Source: Planctomicrobium sp051465645
GTDB lineage: Bacteria; Planctomycetota; Planctomycetia; Planctomycetales; Planctomycetaceae
Direction of reading: 5' to 3'
Assembly: GCF_051465645.1 (NCBI RefSeq)
Contig: NZ_CP195790.1
Span: 3,844,001-3,908,000 of the forward strand
DNA: 64,000 nucleotides
The translations under genes and the position numbers were made by a program. Below are positions 1 through 9,277 of the stretch, piece after piece. The notes beneath the pieces are model-generated. The model ran no database searches and was not told the DNA's origin. It was given only the letters and a program-made list of their open reading frames with translations. Position 1 is the first letter of the stretch, and every line of letters begins with the position of its first letter.

Positions 1-1
1 C

Positions 2-133
2 TACCAGAACATCTATGGCGAAGGAAACGTCGGGCGGATGCAAGCATGGCGACGAGTGATTCAGGATGAAGCCCAGCTATTTCAGCGCCGCGCAATTCGC
101 AAATTATCCAGAATGTTTGGTGCAAAAACATAG
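2..133 (+). CDS. C-terminal end of an unidentified protein (partial)
   Basis: An open frame runs in from the left edge and stops at TAG (131-133), leaving 43 visible residues. The tail is basic, with several Arg and Lys and a Trp-Arg-Arg segment, and ends in GAKT. No domain can be recognised in so short a piece. It lies 116 bases before a GT8 gene on the same strand, so it could be the end of another glycan-cluster gene; that is inferred from position only. Confidence 0.5.
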   Translation, partial: YQNIYGEGNVGRMQAWRRVIQDEAQLFQRRAIRKLSRMFGAKT

Positions 134-249
134 CGTTTGACGCCAACACATCGTGGCATTTGCATGCCCAGTTTGATCGCCTGGTCTGATGTCATCTGAC
201 CAGTAACGCGATGCATCCCATCGACATTTCACAGTTGCGACGATTCTCC

Positions 250-1329
250 ATGAACAGTCGAAAACAGAATCCGGTTGTGATTGTCCTTGCCGCAAACGAA
301 CGGTACGCACCAGGGCTGCAATGCGCGTTGTGGACCATACTTTGCCATGCAAGTCCAAACAGATTTCTGTCGTTTCACCTCCTTGATGGTGGACTGAGCA
401 GAGACAGCAGGGAACTTGCAGAAAGGTTAATCAGCACCAGAGAGGCTGCCGAATTTCACTGGCATTCCGTCGACGATGCGGTGTTTCGGCACGCTCATCT
501 GGCGCACGGGAAATCGCGTATGGCCTATGCCAGGCTCATGGCAACCGAACTGATTCAGGAATCCCGTTGTATCTACCTCGATACGGATGTCCTCGTCTTC
601 AAAGACATCACCAGACTTTATGACATCTCACTTCCTTCTGATTGCTGCATCGCGGCGGCTCCCGATTCAGAAACGCTGACTTTGTCTGATGATTCAAAAT
701 CGATTCCTCTCAAATTCGAACTACCACCTGATGGCGAGTACTTCAATTCTGGAGTCCTGTTGATGGATCTGGATCGCCTGCGTCAGATGGACTTTCTGAA
801 CCAAGCGATGAACTTCCTCAATACTCACAAAGGTGAGCACATCTTTCATGATCAATCTGCGATCAACTTTCTGTTGCATGGACAAATCCTGAAGATTGAC
901 TCTTCCTGGAATTTGGCGTCATGGCAGTTCGACGAACAGACTGATAACTCGCTGGAATGTATTCTGCACTACACAGCATCGGCCCCTTGGCTCACATCCA
1001 GCACGCGTCCGTCCCAAACGGTGTTTGACCATGTTGCTCAATCAATTGGTCTCTCAACAGAGAACGCAAGCACTCTGAAAAAGCAGGGAAATCGAGTCAA
1101 AGCGAAGAAGCTGGCACTTGCTCCCATTCGTTCAGTGGTTCACTCTGTGCTTTCAACGACATACAAACTCACCGGCCGTTCTCTCCTCGCAAAACAGCAC
1201 CAGCAGACATCGCATTACTGGTCGAAGTATCTGCTCACGTACGCCGCTCGAGAAAAGCTGGGGCGGCAACGGATTTCCAAACTGGAACAATCACTCGCCA
1301 TCCCCCAACCGAGTGTCAATCTGCCATGA
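250..1329 (+). CDS. Glycosyltransferase family 8
   Basis: Predicted retaining glycosyltransferase of the GT8 family, which moves a sugar from a nucleotide-sugar donor to a glycan acceptor on the cytoplasmic side. With the start at ATG 250 the protein has 359 residues. Visible family marks are the metal-binding DxD in YLDTDVLVF (residues 109-117), the FNSGVLLMDL stretch, the HDQSAINF segment and a late LHYT motif. An in-frame ATG at 211 would add 13 residues unlike a GT8 N-terminus, so 250 is preferred. It is the first complete gene of a run of glycan genes on the + strand. Donor and acceptor cannot be told from sequence. Confidence 0.85.
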   Translation: MNSRKQNPVVIVLAANERYAPGLQCALWTILCHASPNRFLSFHLLDGGLSRDSRELAERLISTREAAEFHWHSVDDAVFRHAHLAHGKSRMAYARLMATELIQESRCIYLDTDVLVFKDITRLYDISLPSDCCIAAAPDSETLTLSDDSKSIPLKFELPPDGEYFNSGVLLMDLDRLRQMDFLNQAMNFLNTHKGEHIFHDQSAINFLLHGQILKIDSSWNLASWQFDEQTDNSLECILHYTASAPWLTSSTRPSQTVFDHVAQSIGLSTENASTLKKQGNRVKAKKLALAPIRSVVHSVLSTTYKLTGRSLLAKQHQQTSHYWSKYLLTYAAREKLGRQRISKLEQSLAIPQPSVNLP

Positions 1330-1465
1330 ATCTTCCGCACTTGAACGCCCTTTCAGCTCAGTAGCGTCATTTGATTTGGCAACGAGCACCAAACGCTCAG
1401 CGACAACTTCAAAACTCCGCACCACAACAGAATTCGTCTTCGTCTCAGTGTGTTGGAAAGTCTCT

Positions 1466-2365
1466 ATGACGAACATCGATTCCGTTCCGATCTCGGTCAT
1501 CATTCCGACGTATCGCAGACCAGATCAACTGGCCGAGACTCTGAAGCGATTGCAGCAGTGTCGCCCGCAACCTGCTGAGTTCCTCGTTCACATTGATGCC
1601 GGGGACGATGTCACACGCCCGATGCTTCAAAGAGATTTCCCGGAGGTCGTCATCATTGACAGCCCAGAGCGTCGAGGGCCCGGCGGAGGTCGAAACCATT
1701 TAGTGAAACACGCTCAGAACGAGTTCATTGTCAGTTTTGATGACGATTCCTGGCCGCTCGATCCAGAGTTCTTTCTGCGAGCCGCCCACATATTTGACCA
1801 GTGTCCAGAATTCGCGATGTTCGCCTGCACGATTCTCGAAGCCGACGCGAGTCCATTCCACGCTGCAGCTACAGATAACACTTCAATCAATATCCGCGTG
1901 CAGGAAACATCGGGATTCGTTGGATGTGGTTGCTTCTTTCGCCGATCCATCTTCCTTCGGACGGGAGGATATCTCCCATTGGAGAATGCGTACGGCATGG
2001 AAGAGCAGGACGTGGCCATCAAGCTCGTCGACTCTGGATTCAAGATCGGTTTGGTCAAGAATCTGCTGGTTTATCACAATTGTGATCGCCGTACGCGACA
2101 TGCCCAGAAGAAGATCAACGCGGCTCAAATCACCAACACAGCACTTCTCGCGTACCTGCGATATCCAGTGACATCGTGGCCCTACGGGTTGGCTCAAACA
2201 CTGAACCGACTGAAGTATTGCCTGATGCAAAGGCGACTTTCCGGAATGCTCCAAGGTGTCCTGAACATCCCCAGGACACTCTGGACACATCGCACCAGTC
2301 GCCAGCCAGTACGGACTCAGACGATTCGTGAACTCACCCGACTCCGACGGCAACCGCAATCCTGA
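1466..2365 (+). CDS. Glycosyltransferase family 2
   Basis: Predicted GT-A fold family 2 glycosyltransferase of 299 residues. The N-terminus has the typical strand and turn VIIPTYRRPDQL (residues 11-22), followed by the metal-binding DDD at 92-94 and a GMEEQDVAIKL segment that matches the ED motif holding the catalytic base. The open frame extends upstream to 1118 inside the GT8 gene, but that part reads as non-coding and the GT2 fold begins just after ATG 1466, so this start was chosen. Its end overlaps the next gene by 38 bases, which suggests coupled translation. Acceptor unknown. Confidence 0.88.
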   Translation: MTNIDSVPISVIIPTYRRPDQLAETLKRLQQCRPQPAEFLVHIDAGDDVTRPMLQRDFPEVVIIDSPERRGPGGGRNHLVKHAQNEFIVSFDDDSWPLDPEFFLRAAHIFDQCPEFAMFACTILEADASPFHAAATDNTSINIRVQETSGFVGCGCFFRRSIFLRTGGYLPLENAYGMEEQDVAIKLVDSGFKIGLVKNLLVYHNCDRRTRHAQKKINAAQITNTALLAYLRYPVTSWPYGLAQTLNRLKYCLMQRRLSGMLQGVLNIPRTLWTHRTSRQPVRTQTIRELTRLRRQPQS

Positions 2366-3686
2366 AGGCTTCGCCTTGTCAGACCTATCGAATCCATCCT
2401 GGATCGTGTGCCAGCTCGGTGCGAGGGAACACTATTCCATTCCACGCGCGCTCGCCAGACAGCACGTAGCGAGCCATCTCATCACGGATTACTGGCATTC
2501 CCCCAAAAGCATCAGATTTGCTCCTCCAAAGCTGCGGGAACGATTTCACTCGGACATCGCTGAACAAGGTGTCACAGCATTCAACAGCGGAATCATTCGA
2601 TTCGAACTCGTCTCAAAGCTGACTCGCCTGACAGAGTGGCGGAAGATCATCCAGCGGAACAAATGGTTCTCAGCGGTCGCCGCTCGCAAGCTGGATCGCA
2701 TGCTCTCGCAAACCCAAATGCGCCCGGTCGTTTTCAGCTATAGTTATACCGCTACAGAGGTCTTTAAAGTTGCCCGACGACACGGTTGCCCAACGCTGCT
2801 CGGACAGATCGACCCGGGCCCGGAAGAGATGAAACTGGTCCAAGATCTGTGCGAGCGATCCGGGCTTCAAACCGATGTGGCTCCTCCAGAAGAATACTGG
2901 GAGAGCTGGCGGGAAGAGTGTCGCCTCGCCGACGGTTTAATTGTCAATTCTGAATGGTCGAAAGAACTGCTGCAGGCAAGCGGTCTCCCTGAAAGAAAGT
3001 TACATGTCGTCCCGCTGGTTCATGAACGCACATGTCCGACAACAAACGCTTCTCGATCGGTTCCTCAACAGTTCACCAAAGATCGCCCCCTCCGAGTCCT
3101 GTTTCTCGGGCAGGTGATCGTGAGAAAAGGAGCGATTGAACTCCTCGACGCCATCGCCCAAACAACGCATCTCCCGATTGAGTGGACGATTGTGGGTGGA
3201 GGAAACTCAGAACTTCTCGACCGACTTCGCACGGTGACACGAACACAATCCAGCGTATCAATACAACAACAAGAGAAACCAATCTTGTCGAGTGTGCATG
3301 TCACTGGATCTGTCCCACGCGGAAGCACATCCACTTACTACCAGAATGCGGACGTATTCATTCTGCCTACGCACTCGGATGGCTACGCCCTCACACAACT
3401 CGAAGCCGCTTCCTGGGGACTGCCAATCATTGCCTCTCGGTTCTGCGGGAAGGTCGTCAAACATGGAGTCAATGGACTCATCCTGAATGACGTCACAGGA
3501 AAATCGATCGCCGAATCGGTCTCTCAACTTTGTCTTGATCCACAGTTGCTTCACTTATTCGCCTGCAATCAACAGCAACATGAATCCTGCACGCTAACCG
3601 ATCTCGGGTATGAATTACTGAACGTTGAGAAGTCACTTCGACAGCAATTCAAATCCAATTCACACTCACTCCAAATTCAGGTTTGA
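2328..3686 (+). CDS. Glycosyltransferase family 4
   Basis: Predicted GT-B fold retaining glycosyltransferase of up to 452 residues. The C-terminal domain shows the usual nucleotide-sugar site: RVLFLGQVIVRKGAIELL at its start and, later, PTHSDGYALTQLEAASWGLPI, whose spaced acidic residues correspond to the EX7E motif. The longest frame begins at GTG 2328, overlapping the GT2 gene by 38 bases. Later TTG and GTG codons (about 2376 and 2406) are possible starts, so the first 16-26 residues are uncertain. It belongs to the glycan cluster and probably adds one sugar to the repeat unit. Confidence 0.85.
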   Translation: MNSPDSDGNRNPEGFALSDLSNPSWIVCQLGAREHYSIPRALARQHVASHLITDYWHSPKSIRFAPPKLRERFHSDIAEQGVTAFNSGIIRFELVSKLTRLTEWRKIIQRNKWFSAVAARKLDRMLSQTQMRPVVFSYSYTATEVFKVARRHGCPTLLGQIDPGPEEMKLVQDLCERSGLQTDVAPPEEYWESWREECRLADGLIVNSEWSKELLQASGLPERKLHVVPLVHERTCPTTNASRSVPQQFTKDRPLRVLFLGQVIVRKGAIELLDAIAQTTHLPIEWTIVGGGNSELLDRLRTVTRTQSSVSIQQQEKPILSSVHVTGSVPRGSTSTYYQNADVFILPTHSDGYALTQLEAASWGLPIIASRFCGKVVKHGVNGLILNDVTGKSIAESVSQLCLDPQLLHLFACNQQQHESCTLTDLGYELLNVEKSLRQQFKSNSHSLQIQV

Positions 3687-3758
3687 AACTCCTTCATCAA
3701 CATTGAACACCACACTGCATTCTGACTCTATGGCAGACCGTCCCGCCTTCGATCGAAC

Positions 3759-5060
3759 ATGAATCATCAAAGTGTCTTCGAATCTGTCGTCTACATTGGC
3801 CTGCTGGGATTGCTGGCCGCGTTACTAATTGAAGCCGCATATCGAGCAGAGCAGTTGAAATGGGTCTTCGCAGGACTCATCTACTTAACCACAGCTCTCT
3901 GGTACATTATCGATCCGATCTACACTCCTCATCTTTACGCCAGGTTCACCATTGATGAACTGGATTTCTCCTTCGCACAAGTCTGCGTCTTTCTGGTCGG
4001 GTTTCGCGTCCTTGTTGAGAAAATCGCTCCCAAAACACCAACCAGCATCCTTCGCGAAATTGATGTCCGTCAAATTGACCATGGGCCAATCGTCCCCATC
4101 ATGGTCATCACCTGGGCATTGCTTTTCACAATCGGGATCACGCTCACCAACTTTCGAGTACTGGAAGTTTTGTTCCCAATCAACTCACGCGCCGGAAGTG
4201 TCGTGATGTTCGGTCGTGGGCGATTTGGCGGAGCGACAGGGTTTCTGATGTCGTCTGCCGACTACAGTTACCTCGCAATCTGCGCGAGCTTCGGCTTGAT
4301 CCTGATCTCGACTCGTCGTAAAGCCACAAAGATTCTCATGCTCTGCATGATTGCTGTCACCTGGCCGATGTTCTTCATGGCTGGTGCTCGAAATAAAGCA
4401 CTTGCGATTGTTGTCCCTACCATCATGGGGACGTTGCTCATCAAAAAATGGTCGCGGTTTCAACAATTACTTTTTGTTGGAATCTGCGGAATCGTTCTCA
4501 ACACCGTCATGCTGATTGCAATTCAGTTTCGCAATGTGGGCTTTGACAAATTGATAGAAGATGACCAGTCGATTTCTCGCGTCTACGAAGGTCGTCACTT
4601 CGGGCTCAACATGACAGAAGAGTTACTGCATATCAGTCAGTATCAACGGACCGGGCAGCTTGAGATTGAATGGGGAATGAACTACCTCGGAAACATTCTG
4701 AATGTGGTCCCGAGAGCAATCTGGCAGAACAAACCGTTCGTTGGACGCGAACTTGCCATGCTGCGATCCGGCACCTATCGCGAAGACATTTCCACAACAA
4801 TCTCATATGGATTCATCGGTCAGGGAGTCTCCAACTTCGGCCCCTGGCTCGGTCCATTGGCACCGGCTTTGTTCTTTGCCTGCTACTGTCAGTGGCTCTG
4901 CAGACTCCCCCTGAAAGGGAATCGTTCACTCCGCATCTTCCTCATCATTTTCTGCCTTGCCCTCCTTCCGAACCTTGGACGAGACATTTGCCTCTTCGTC
5001 CTCTGGCCTGTGATTTTCGCATACTCCGGTGTCACGTTATACGAAATGGTAAAGCGGTAA
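3759..5060 (+). CDS. Wzy-like polysaccharide repeat-unit polymerase
   Basis: A 433-residue protein built almost wholly of hydrophobic segments, with about ten to twelve predicted membrane spans. A polar stretch near residues 255-340 could be a large periplasmic loop. This layout is that of O-antigen/exopolysaccharide polymerases of the Wzy group, which join lipid-linked repeat units in the periplasm. Sequence conservation in this group is poor, so the call rests on topology and on its place among glycosyltransferases. It is the only polymerase candidate in the cluster. A flippase (Wzx) or chain-length regulator is not visible in the window. A sugar transporter is a less likely alternative. 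Confidence 0.7.
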   Translation: MNHQSVFESVVYIGLLGLLAALLIEAAYRAEQLKWVFAGLIYLTTALWYIIDPIYTPHLYARFTIDELDFSFAQVCVFLVGFRVLVEKIAPKTPTSILREIDVRQIDHGPIVPIMVITWALLFTIGITLTNFRVLEVLFPINSRAGSVVMFGRGRFGGATGFLMSSADYSYLAICASFGLILISTRRKATKILMLCMIAVTWPMFFMAGARNKALAIVVPTIMGTLLIKKWSRFQQLLFVGICGIVLNTVMLIAIQFRNVGFDKLIEDDQSISRVYEGRHFGLNMTEELLHISQYQRTGQLEIEWGMNYLGNILNVVPRAIWQNKPFVGRELAMLRSGTYREDISTTISYGFIGQGVSNFGPWLGPLAPALFFACYCQWLCRLPLKGNRSLRIFLIIFCLALLPNLGRDICLFVLWPVIFAYSGVTLYEMVKR

Positions 5061-5115
5061 TCGCCGGATCCCAAAACACCCCAGCACACGATCACTTACC
5101 CAAAACGAACAAGCC

Positions 5116-6297
5116 ATGCACCTCTGCTACACCATCCCACGAATTGGTCCATATCACGCCGCCCGACTCAATGCTGCAGCCACCGCCGGCAGAATCAGTG
5201 TCGTTGAAACCGTTCGAGTTGAATCCCTGTATGCCTGGGATGAGATCAAGCACGCCGGTCCTTTTCAGCGAGAGACGCTCTTCGAGAGCAATGAGTCCGA
5301 TCAAAGCAGCAAAGCGTCGATCAAAACGCGAATGTTTGAGATGCTCGACAAACTTAACCCTGACGTCGTGGCGATCACTGGCTGGGCGATGCCTGACGCA
5401 CTTGCTGCCATTTCATGGGCAACGTCGCGAAAAGTGCCTGCAGTGCTGATGTCAGAAAGTCAGCATCGTGACGAAGTCCGTTCTGCGCCCAAAGAGTTCA
5501 TCAAGAGTCAACTCGTCGGACTCTTCTCCGCTGGGCTGGTGGGCGGACAACCTCATCTTGAATACCTGTCCATGCTCGGAATGCCCAAGGAACGCATCTT
5601 CATGGGCTATGATGTCGTCGATAATCAACATTTTGCGACGAAAGCGGGTCATGCCAGAGCAAACAAGAAACTTCGGACGGAGTTAGGGCTTCCTGAGCGG
5701 TATTTTCTCGCTTCAAATCGCTTCATTCCTAAGAAGAATCTTTCAACCTTACTTCAGGCCTTTTCCATCTACCGCAAGTTGGCAGGTCCTCAAGCATGTG
5801 ACCTTGTCCTCTTAGGCGATGGTCCGATGAAGGCGGAACTGCAAGCACAATGCGTTCAACTTCAGATCACTCACTGCGTGCATTTCCCCGGCTTCAAACA
5901 ATACGAAGAACTCCCCGGCTTCTATGCATTCGCCGACGCATTCGTCCATGCAAGCACAACCGAACAGTGGGGGCTCGTCATCAACGAAGCCATGTCCGCT
6001 GGCCTCCCGGTCATTGTTTCGGAAGCATGTGGAGCAGCGAAAGATCTTGTCGGAAATGGACTCAACGGGTTCGTCTTTTCCCCGACCGCTCCGCAGCAGT
6101 TCGCCAACTTCATGCACAAGATTTCTTCCGACTCAAAGTTGCGCACCCAGATGGGCGAAGCCAGTCAGGAGATCATTTCCGGTTGGTCTCCGGACCTGTT
6201 TGCTCAGAACTCCTGGAAAGCGGCAAACATCGCACGAGCCGTCCGTCTTCCGAAAGTCAAAATCTCGCAGCGGCTCATTCTGAAAGCGATTTCATAA
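5116..6297 (+). CDS. Glycosyltransferase family 4
   Basis: Predicted GT-B fold glycosyltransferase of 393 residues. The acceptor-side half holds a short segment SESQHRDEVR typical of some GT4 enzymes. The donor half shows RFIPKKNLSTLLQAF, LLGDGPMKAEL and EQWGLVINEAMSAGLPVIVS, the last being the EX7E phosphate/ribose-binding region with both glutamates present. ATG 5116 is 55 bases after the polymerase gene on the same strand. It is one of three GT4 genes here, which together with two GT2 and one GT8 enzymes suggests a repeat unit of several sugars. Confidence 0.88.
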   Translation: MHLCYTIPRIGPYHAARLNAAATAGRISVVETVRVESLYAWDEIKHAGPFQRETLFESNESDQSSKASIKTRMFEMLDKLNPDVVAITGWAMPDALAAISWATSRKVPAVLMSESQHRDEVRSAPKEFIKSQLVGLFSAGLVGGQPHLEYLSMLGMPKERIFMGYDVVDNQHFATKAGHARANKKLRTELGLPERYFLASNRFIPKKNLSTLLQAFSIYRKLAGPQACDLVLLGDGPMKAELQAQCVQLQITHCVHFPGFKQYEELPGFYAFADAFVHASTTEQWGLVINEAMSAGLPVIVSEACGAAKDLVGNGLNGFVFSPTAPQQFANFMHKISSDSKLRTQMGEASQEIISGWSPDLFAQNSWKAANIARAVRLPKVKISQRLILKAIS

Positions 6298-6498
6298 CGA
6301 AAGTGTCGTAACCTGCTTCGGCCTAATCATGACTTATGTCTTGCCAGAATGGTGCAGGATTTCACTGCATTCGACGCAAACTTCACGACTCCTATTTCTT
6401 CCCAGCAGGAAACATGAGTTGAACTGTCGAACTTACTTCAGAGTTCCAGACCGGGATTCCGTGTATCGACAGACACCTCTCATTTGCGAAACTGTTCA

Positions 6499-7677
6499 AT
6501 GAATGTTGCGTACTTAACAGGGTCCGTCTCGCGACTTGGAGGAGGACTGTTTGAAAGCATGCGTTACACCGGGCAGGCACTCCACACCTGTGGTGTCGAT
6601 GTCCGAGTGATCGGGCTGCGCGACCAGTTCACAGATGACGACCTGATACAGTGGGCACCACTTGTCCCACAAGCAGCAAAAAGGCTCCCACCACACTCCT
6701 TCGGCTTCGCCAGCGGGCTTTCAAAGATCATCCACAACTCCTCGCCGGACATCGTCCACGTTCAGGGAGTGTGGATGTACCCGTCACTGCTCAATTCGCA
6801 ACTTTCAAAACGATTCAAATGGCCCTATCTCATTTCCCCACACGGAATGCTGGACCCTTGGGCTCTTGCAAACTCCCGGTGGAAAAAACGTCTCGTTGCC
6901 TGGCGGTTTGAGAAGCGGCATCTCCAGCGTGCAACATGCCTGCATGCCTTGTGCGATTCCGAACGTCAATCGATGCGAGAGTTCGGACTGACCAACGATA
7001 TCTGCGTCATCCCGAATGGGGTCGAACTCGATGATCGGCTGCTCGACGGGGAACCTGTGTGGTCAGGATCAATCCCTGCCGACAAGAAGGTCATGCTCTT
7101 TCTTGGTCGATTGCACCCCAAGAAGGGACTACGAGAGTTAATTCTCGCGTGGGCACGATTGCGGCAGCGGTCTGCACACCTCGTCGACGATTGGGCACTC
7201 GCAATTGCGGGTTGGGATCAATCAGGCCATGCACAGGAGTTGCAACGTCTCATCGACGAACTCGGTTTAAGAAACGATGTGTTTCTGGTGGGAGCTGTTT
7301 TCGGTGACGCAAAACTGATTGCATTACGATCAGCAACAGCGTTCATTCTCCCTTCGAAGAGTGAAGGGCTTCCGATGGCGATTCTAGAAGCATGGGCCCA
7401 ACGTTTGCCTGTAGCCATGACAGCAGCATGCAATCTCCCTGAAGGAGTCGATGCTCAAGCAGCGTTCGAGATCAAGCTGCTTGACGATTCAAACATCGAA
7501 GGCCTGGAGCACTTCCTCACCCTGCCTGACTCCTCACTCAAGGCGATGGGTGACCGCGGACGCAAGCTGGTTGAAGACCGGTTTACCTGGGCGACAGTCG
7601 CTCATCAGCTTCGGGAAACATACGACTGGGCATTGAACGGCGGGCCCACTCCGGCAAGTGTGGAGATGGCTCCATAA
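6499..7677 (+). CDS. Glycosyltransferase family 4
   Basis: Predicted GT-B glycosyltransferase of 392 residues. The N-terminus MNVAYLTGSVSRLGGGLFES carries the Gly-rich acceptor loop of the family. Later segments include SPHGMLDPWAL, the donor-site start MLFLGRLHPKKGLREL and LPSKSEGLPMAILEAWAQ, which has the EX7E spacing. A TTG at 6484 would add five residues; ATG 6499 was preferred because the fold starts right there. About 200 bases without a gene separate it from the previous GT4, so it may have its own promoter. Its stop codon is followed directly by the ATG of the acyltransferase. Confidence 0.88.
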   Translation: MNVAYLTGSVSRLGGGLFESMRYTGQALHTCGVDVRVIGLRDQFTDDDLIQWAPLVPQAAKRLPPHSFGFASGLSKIIHNSSPDIVHVQGVWMYPSLLNSQLSKRFKWPYLISPHGMLDPWALANSRWKKRLVAWRFEKRHLQRATCLHALCDSERQSMREFGLTNDICVIPNGVELDDRLLDGEPVWSGSIPADKKVMLFLGRLHPKKGLRELILAWARLRQRSAHLVDDWALAIAGWDQSGHAQELQRLIDELGLRNDVFLVGAVFGDAKLIALRSATAFILPSKSEGLPMAILEAWAQRLPVAMTAACNLPEGVDAQAAFEIKLLDDSNIEGLEHFLTLPDSSLKAMGDRGRKLVEDRFTWATVAHQLRETYDWALNGGPTPASVEMAP

Positions 7678-8256
7678 ATGGAAACCTCAAAACATCACAG
7701 CCCTTACTCATTCCGGGAACGATTACTGCGAGTTGCGTGGGGATTCTGCCAGTCAACACTCTTTCGCTGGTCGCCTCGTCCACTCTGGAACGTCCGTAAC
7801 TGGCTGCTGAAGCGTTTCGGAGCCGACATCGGGCAACATGTTCATATCGACAACAAGGTCAGGATCTTCGCCCCATGGTTATTGAAGATCGGCGATCACT
7901 CTGCACTTGGTGACGGCGCCATCATCTACAACTTGGGTCCACTGGAAATTGGCGATCATGTCACGGTCTCACAACGCGCCCATCTTTGCGGCGGAACTCA
8001 TGACTATCGCAGCCGCCAGATGACCTTGATTCGGACACCGATTCGAATCGAGGACGATGTCTGGATCTGTGCGGAAGCATTCATCGGACCGAACGTGACT
8101 ATTCACGAGGCTGCAATCGTCGGTGCCCGATCAGTTGTGTCCCGAGACGTCGAGGCCAGAACAATTGTCTGTGGAAACCCGGCGAAATTCATCAAGGAAC
8201 GCAGCCTCATCGACGGATCAAACCGGCCTGAACCCTGCGTGAAATCAACACACTGA
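7678..8256 (+). CDS. WcaF-like hexapeptide-repeat acyltransferase
   Basis: A 192-residue O-acyltransferase of the left-handed beta-helix type, similar in plan to colanic acid acetyltransferase WcaF. The imperfect hexapeptide repeats run from about residue 50 to 175 (for example GADIGQHVHID, LEIGDHVTVS, IVGARSVVSRDV), with the likely catalytic His in CGGTHDYRS and the closing GNPAKFIKER found in most members. It probably acetylates a sugar of the surface polysaccharide using acetyl-CoA. The ATG follows the TAA of the GT4 gene with no spacer, which argues for one transcript and coupled translation. Confidence 0.85.
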   Translation: METSKHHSPYSFRERLLRVAWGFCQSTLFRWSPRPLWNVRNWLLKRFGADIGQHVHIDNKVRIFAPWLLKIGDHSALGDGAIIYNLGPLEIGDHVTVSQRAHLCGGTHDYRSRQMTLIRTPIRIEDDVWICAEAFIGPNVTIHEAAIVGARSVVSRDVEARTIVCGNPAKFIKERSLIDGSNRPEPCVKSTH

Positions 8257-8294
8257 ATTCAACACGCTCAACGTATTAACGTAATGGAAAAGAA

Positions 8295-9221
8295 ATGGGT
8301 CATCAGGAACAACGGTTCCCGCTCTCCGTCGTCATTCTGGCTAAGAACGAAGAGACGAATGTCGAGAGATGCATTCGCTCAGTGAGCTGGTGTAATGACA
8401 TTGTCGTCGTTGACGATGGATCAACTGATCGAACACGTGAACTGTCTGAACTCGCTGGCGCCCGCGTCGTCGACCATCGCTTTGAAAGCTTCGCCAGGCA
8501 ACGAAACTGGGCTCTCGAACATGCCAATCTCAAAAACGATTGGGTCCTCATGCTCGATGCGGACGAAGAGTCGTCGGACGCATTTCGAGACGACGTCATT
8601 CGGCAACTCTCCAATGTCGATGAATCAATCGCAGCGTTTCAAAACTGCCGGAAAACCATTCTCGGGAATCGCTGGCTCAAGTACTCCGATGAGTTCCCCT
8701 GCTGGATCATGAGAATTGTTCGGCGAGGACGAGCCGCCTTCCAAGATTCAGGACATGGGGAGGTTCCGATTCCTCCTGTCGATGGGAAAGTTGGTTCAAT
8801 TCACGAGCCATTCATTCATTACCCGTTCAGCCACGGAATCAGTGACTGGTTCACACGCCATATTCGTTACGCAGAACGGGAAGCGATTCTCGAACTCAAG
8901 CAATCCACGAAAACACCGCTTACTCAAATCTTCTCCATCGACAAAAGCCAAAGACGTCGGGCGTTTCGAAGCATCAGCAGACGAGTCCCAATGCGCCCGG
9001 TTCTGCGCTTCATGTACAACTTCATTCTGAAGGGCGGGTTTCGCGACGGGAAAGAAGGAGCGATGTTCTCGCTGATGAAGGCGATCTATGAATCGATGAT
9101 CATCGTCAAACGCTGGGAACTGAGTTCGATTGAACAAGAGCAATCACGCTCACAGATCTCTCGACTGACAGGCCCGGAACGTAAGGCAACACTCAGACCG
9201 CAACTGCCGGGGCACACGTAA
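8295..9221 (+). CDS. Glycosyltransferase family 2 (LPS core/WaaE-like)
   Basis: Predicted family 2 glycosyltransferase of 308 residues, closest in layout to the heptosyl/glucosyl-transferring WaaE (KdtX) type. Residues 9-45 give LSVVILAKNEETNVERCI and VVVDDGSTDRTRE, the next part AGARVVDHRFESFARQRNWAL, and LMLDADEE supplies the metal-binding acidic cluster. The C-terminal part is basic with a short hydrophobic helix, fitting membrane association. It ends the + strand glycan run and converges on the histidine kinase gene, leaving 56 bases between stop codons. Confidence 0.87.
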   Translation: MGHQEQRFPLSVVILAKNEETNVERCIRSVSWCNDIVVVDDGSTDRTRELSELAGARVVDHRFESFARQRNWALEHANLKNDWVLMLDADEESSDAFRDDVIRQLSNVDESIAAFQNCRKTILGNRWLKYSDEFPCWIMRIVRRGRAAFQDSGHGEVPIPPVDGKVGSIHEPFIHYPFSHGISDWFTRHIRYAEREAILELKQSTKTPLTQIFSIDKSQRRRAFRSISRRVPMRPVLRFMYNFILKGGFRDGKEGAMFSLMKAIYESMIIVKRWELSSIEQEQSRSQISRLTGPERKATLRPQLPGHT

Positions 9222-9277
9222 AAACAGCGACCAACGGCTCAACGTTGAAACCTCATGCATCCCTAATTCGCTTCACT

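Noticed and set aside
1118..1465. Extended N-terminus of the GT2 gene
   Set aside because: The added part overlaps the GT8 gene in another frame and has no GT2-like sequence; the fold starts at ATG 1466.
4670..5449. 259-codon + strand frame across the end of the Wzy-like gene and the start of the GT4 gene
   Set aside because: It overlaps two well-supported genes in another frame; composition is rich in His, Pro and Arg without motifs.
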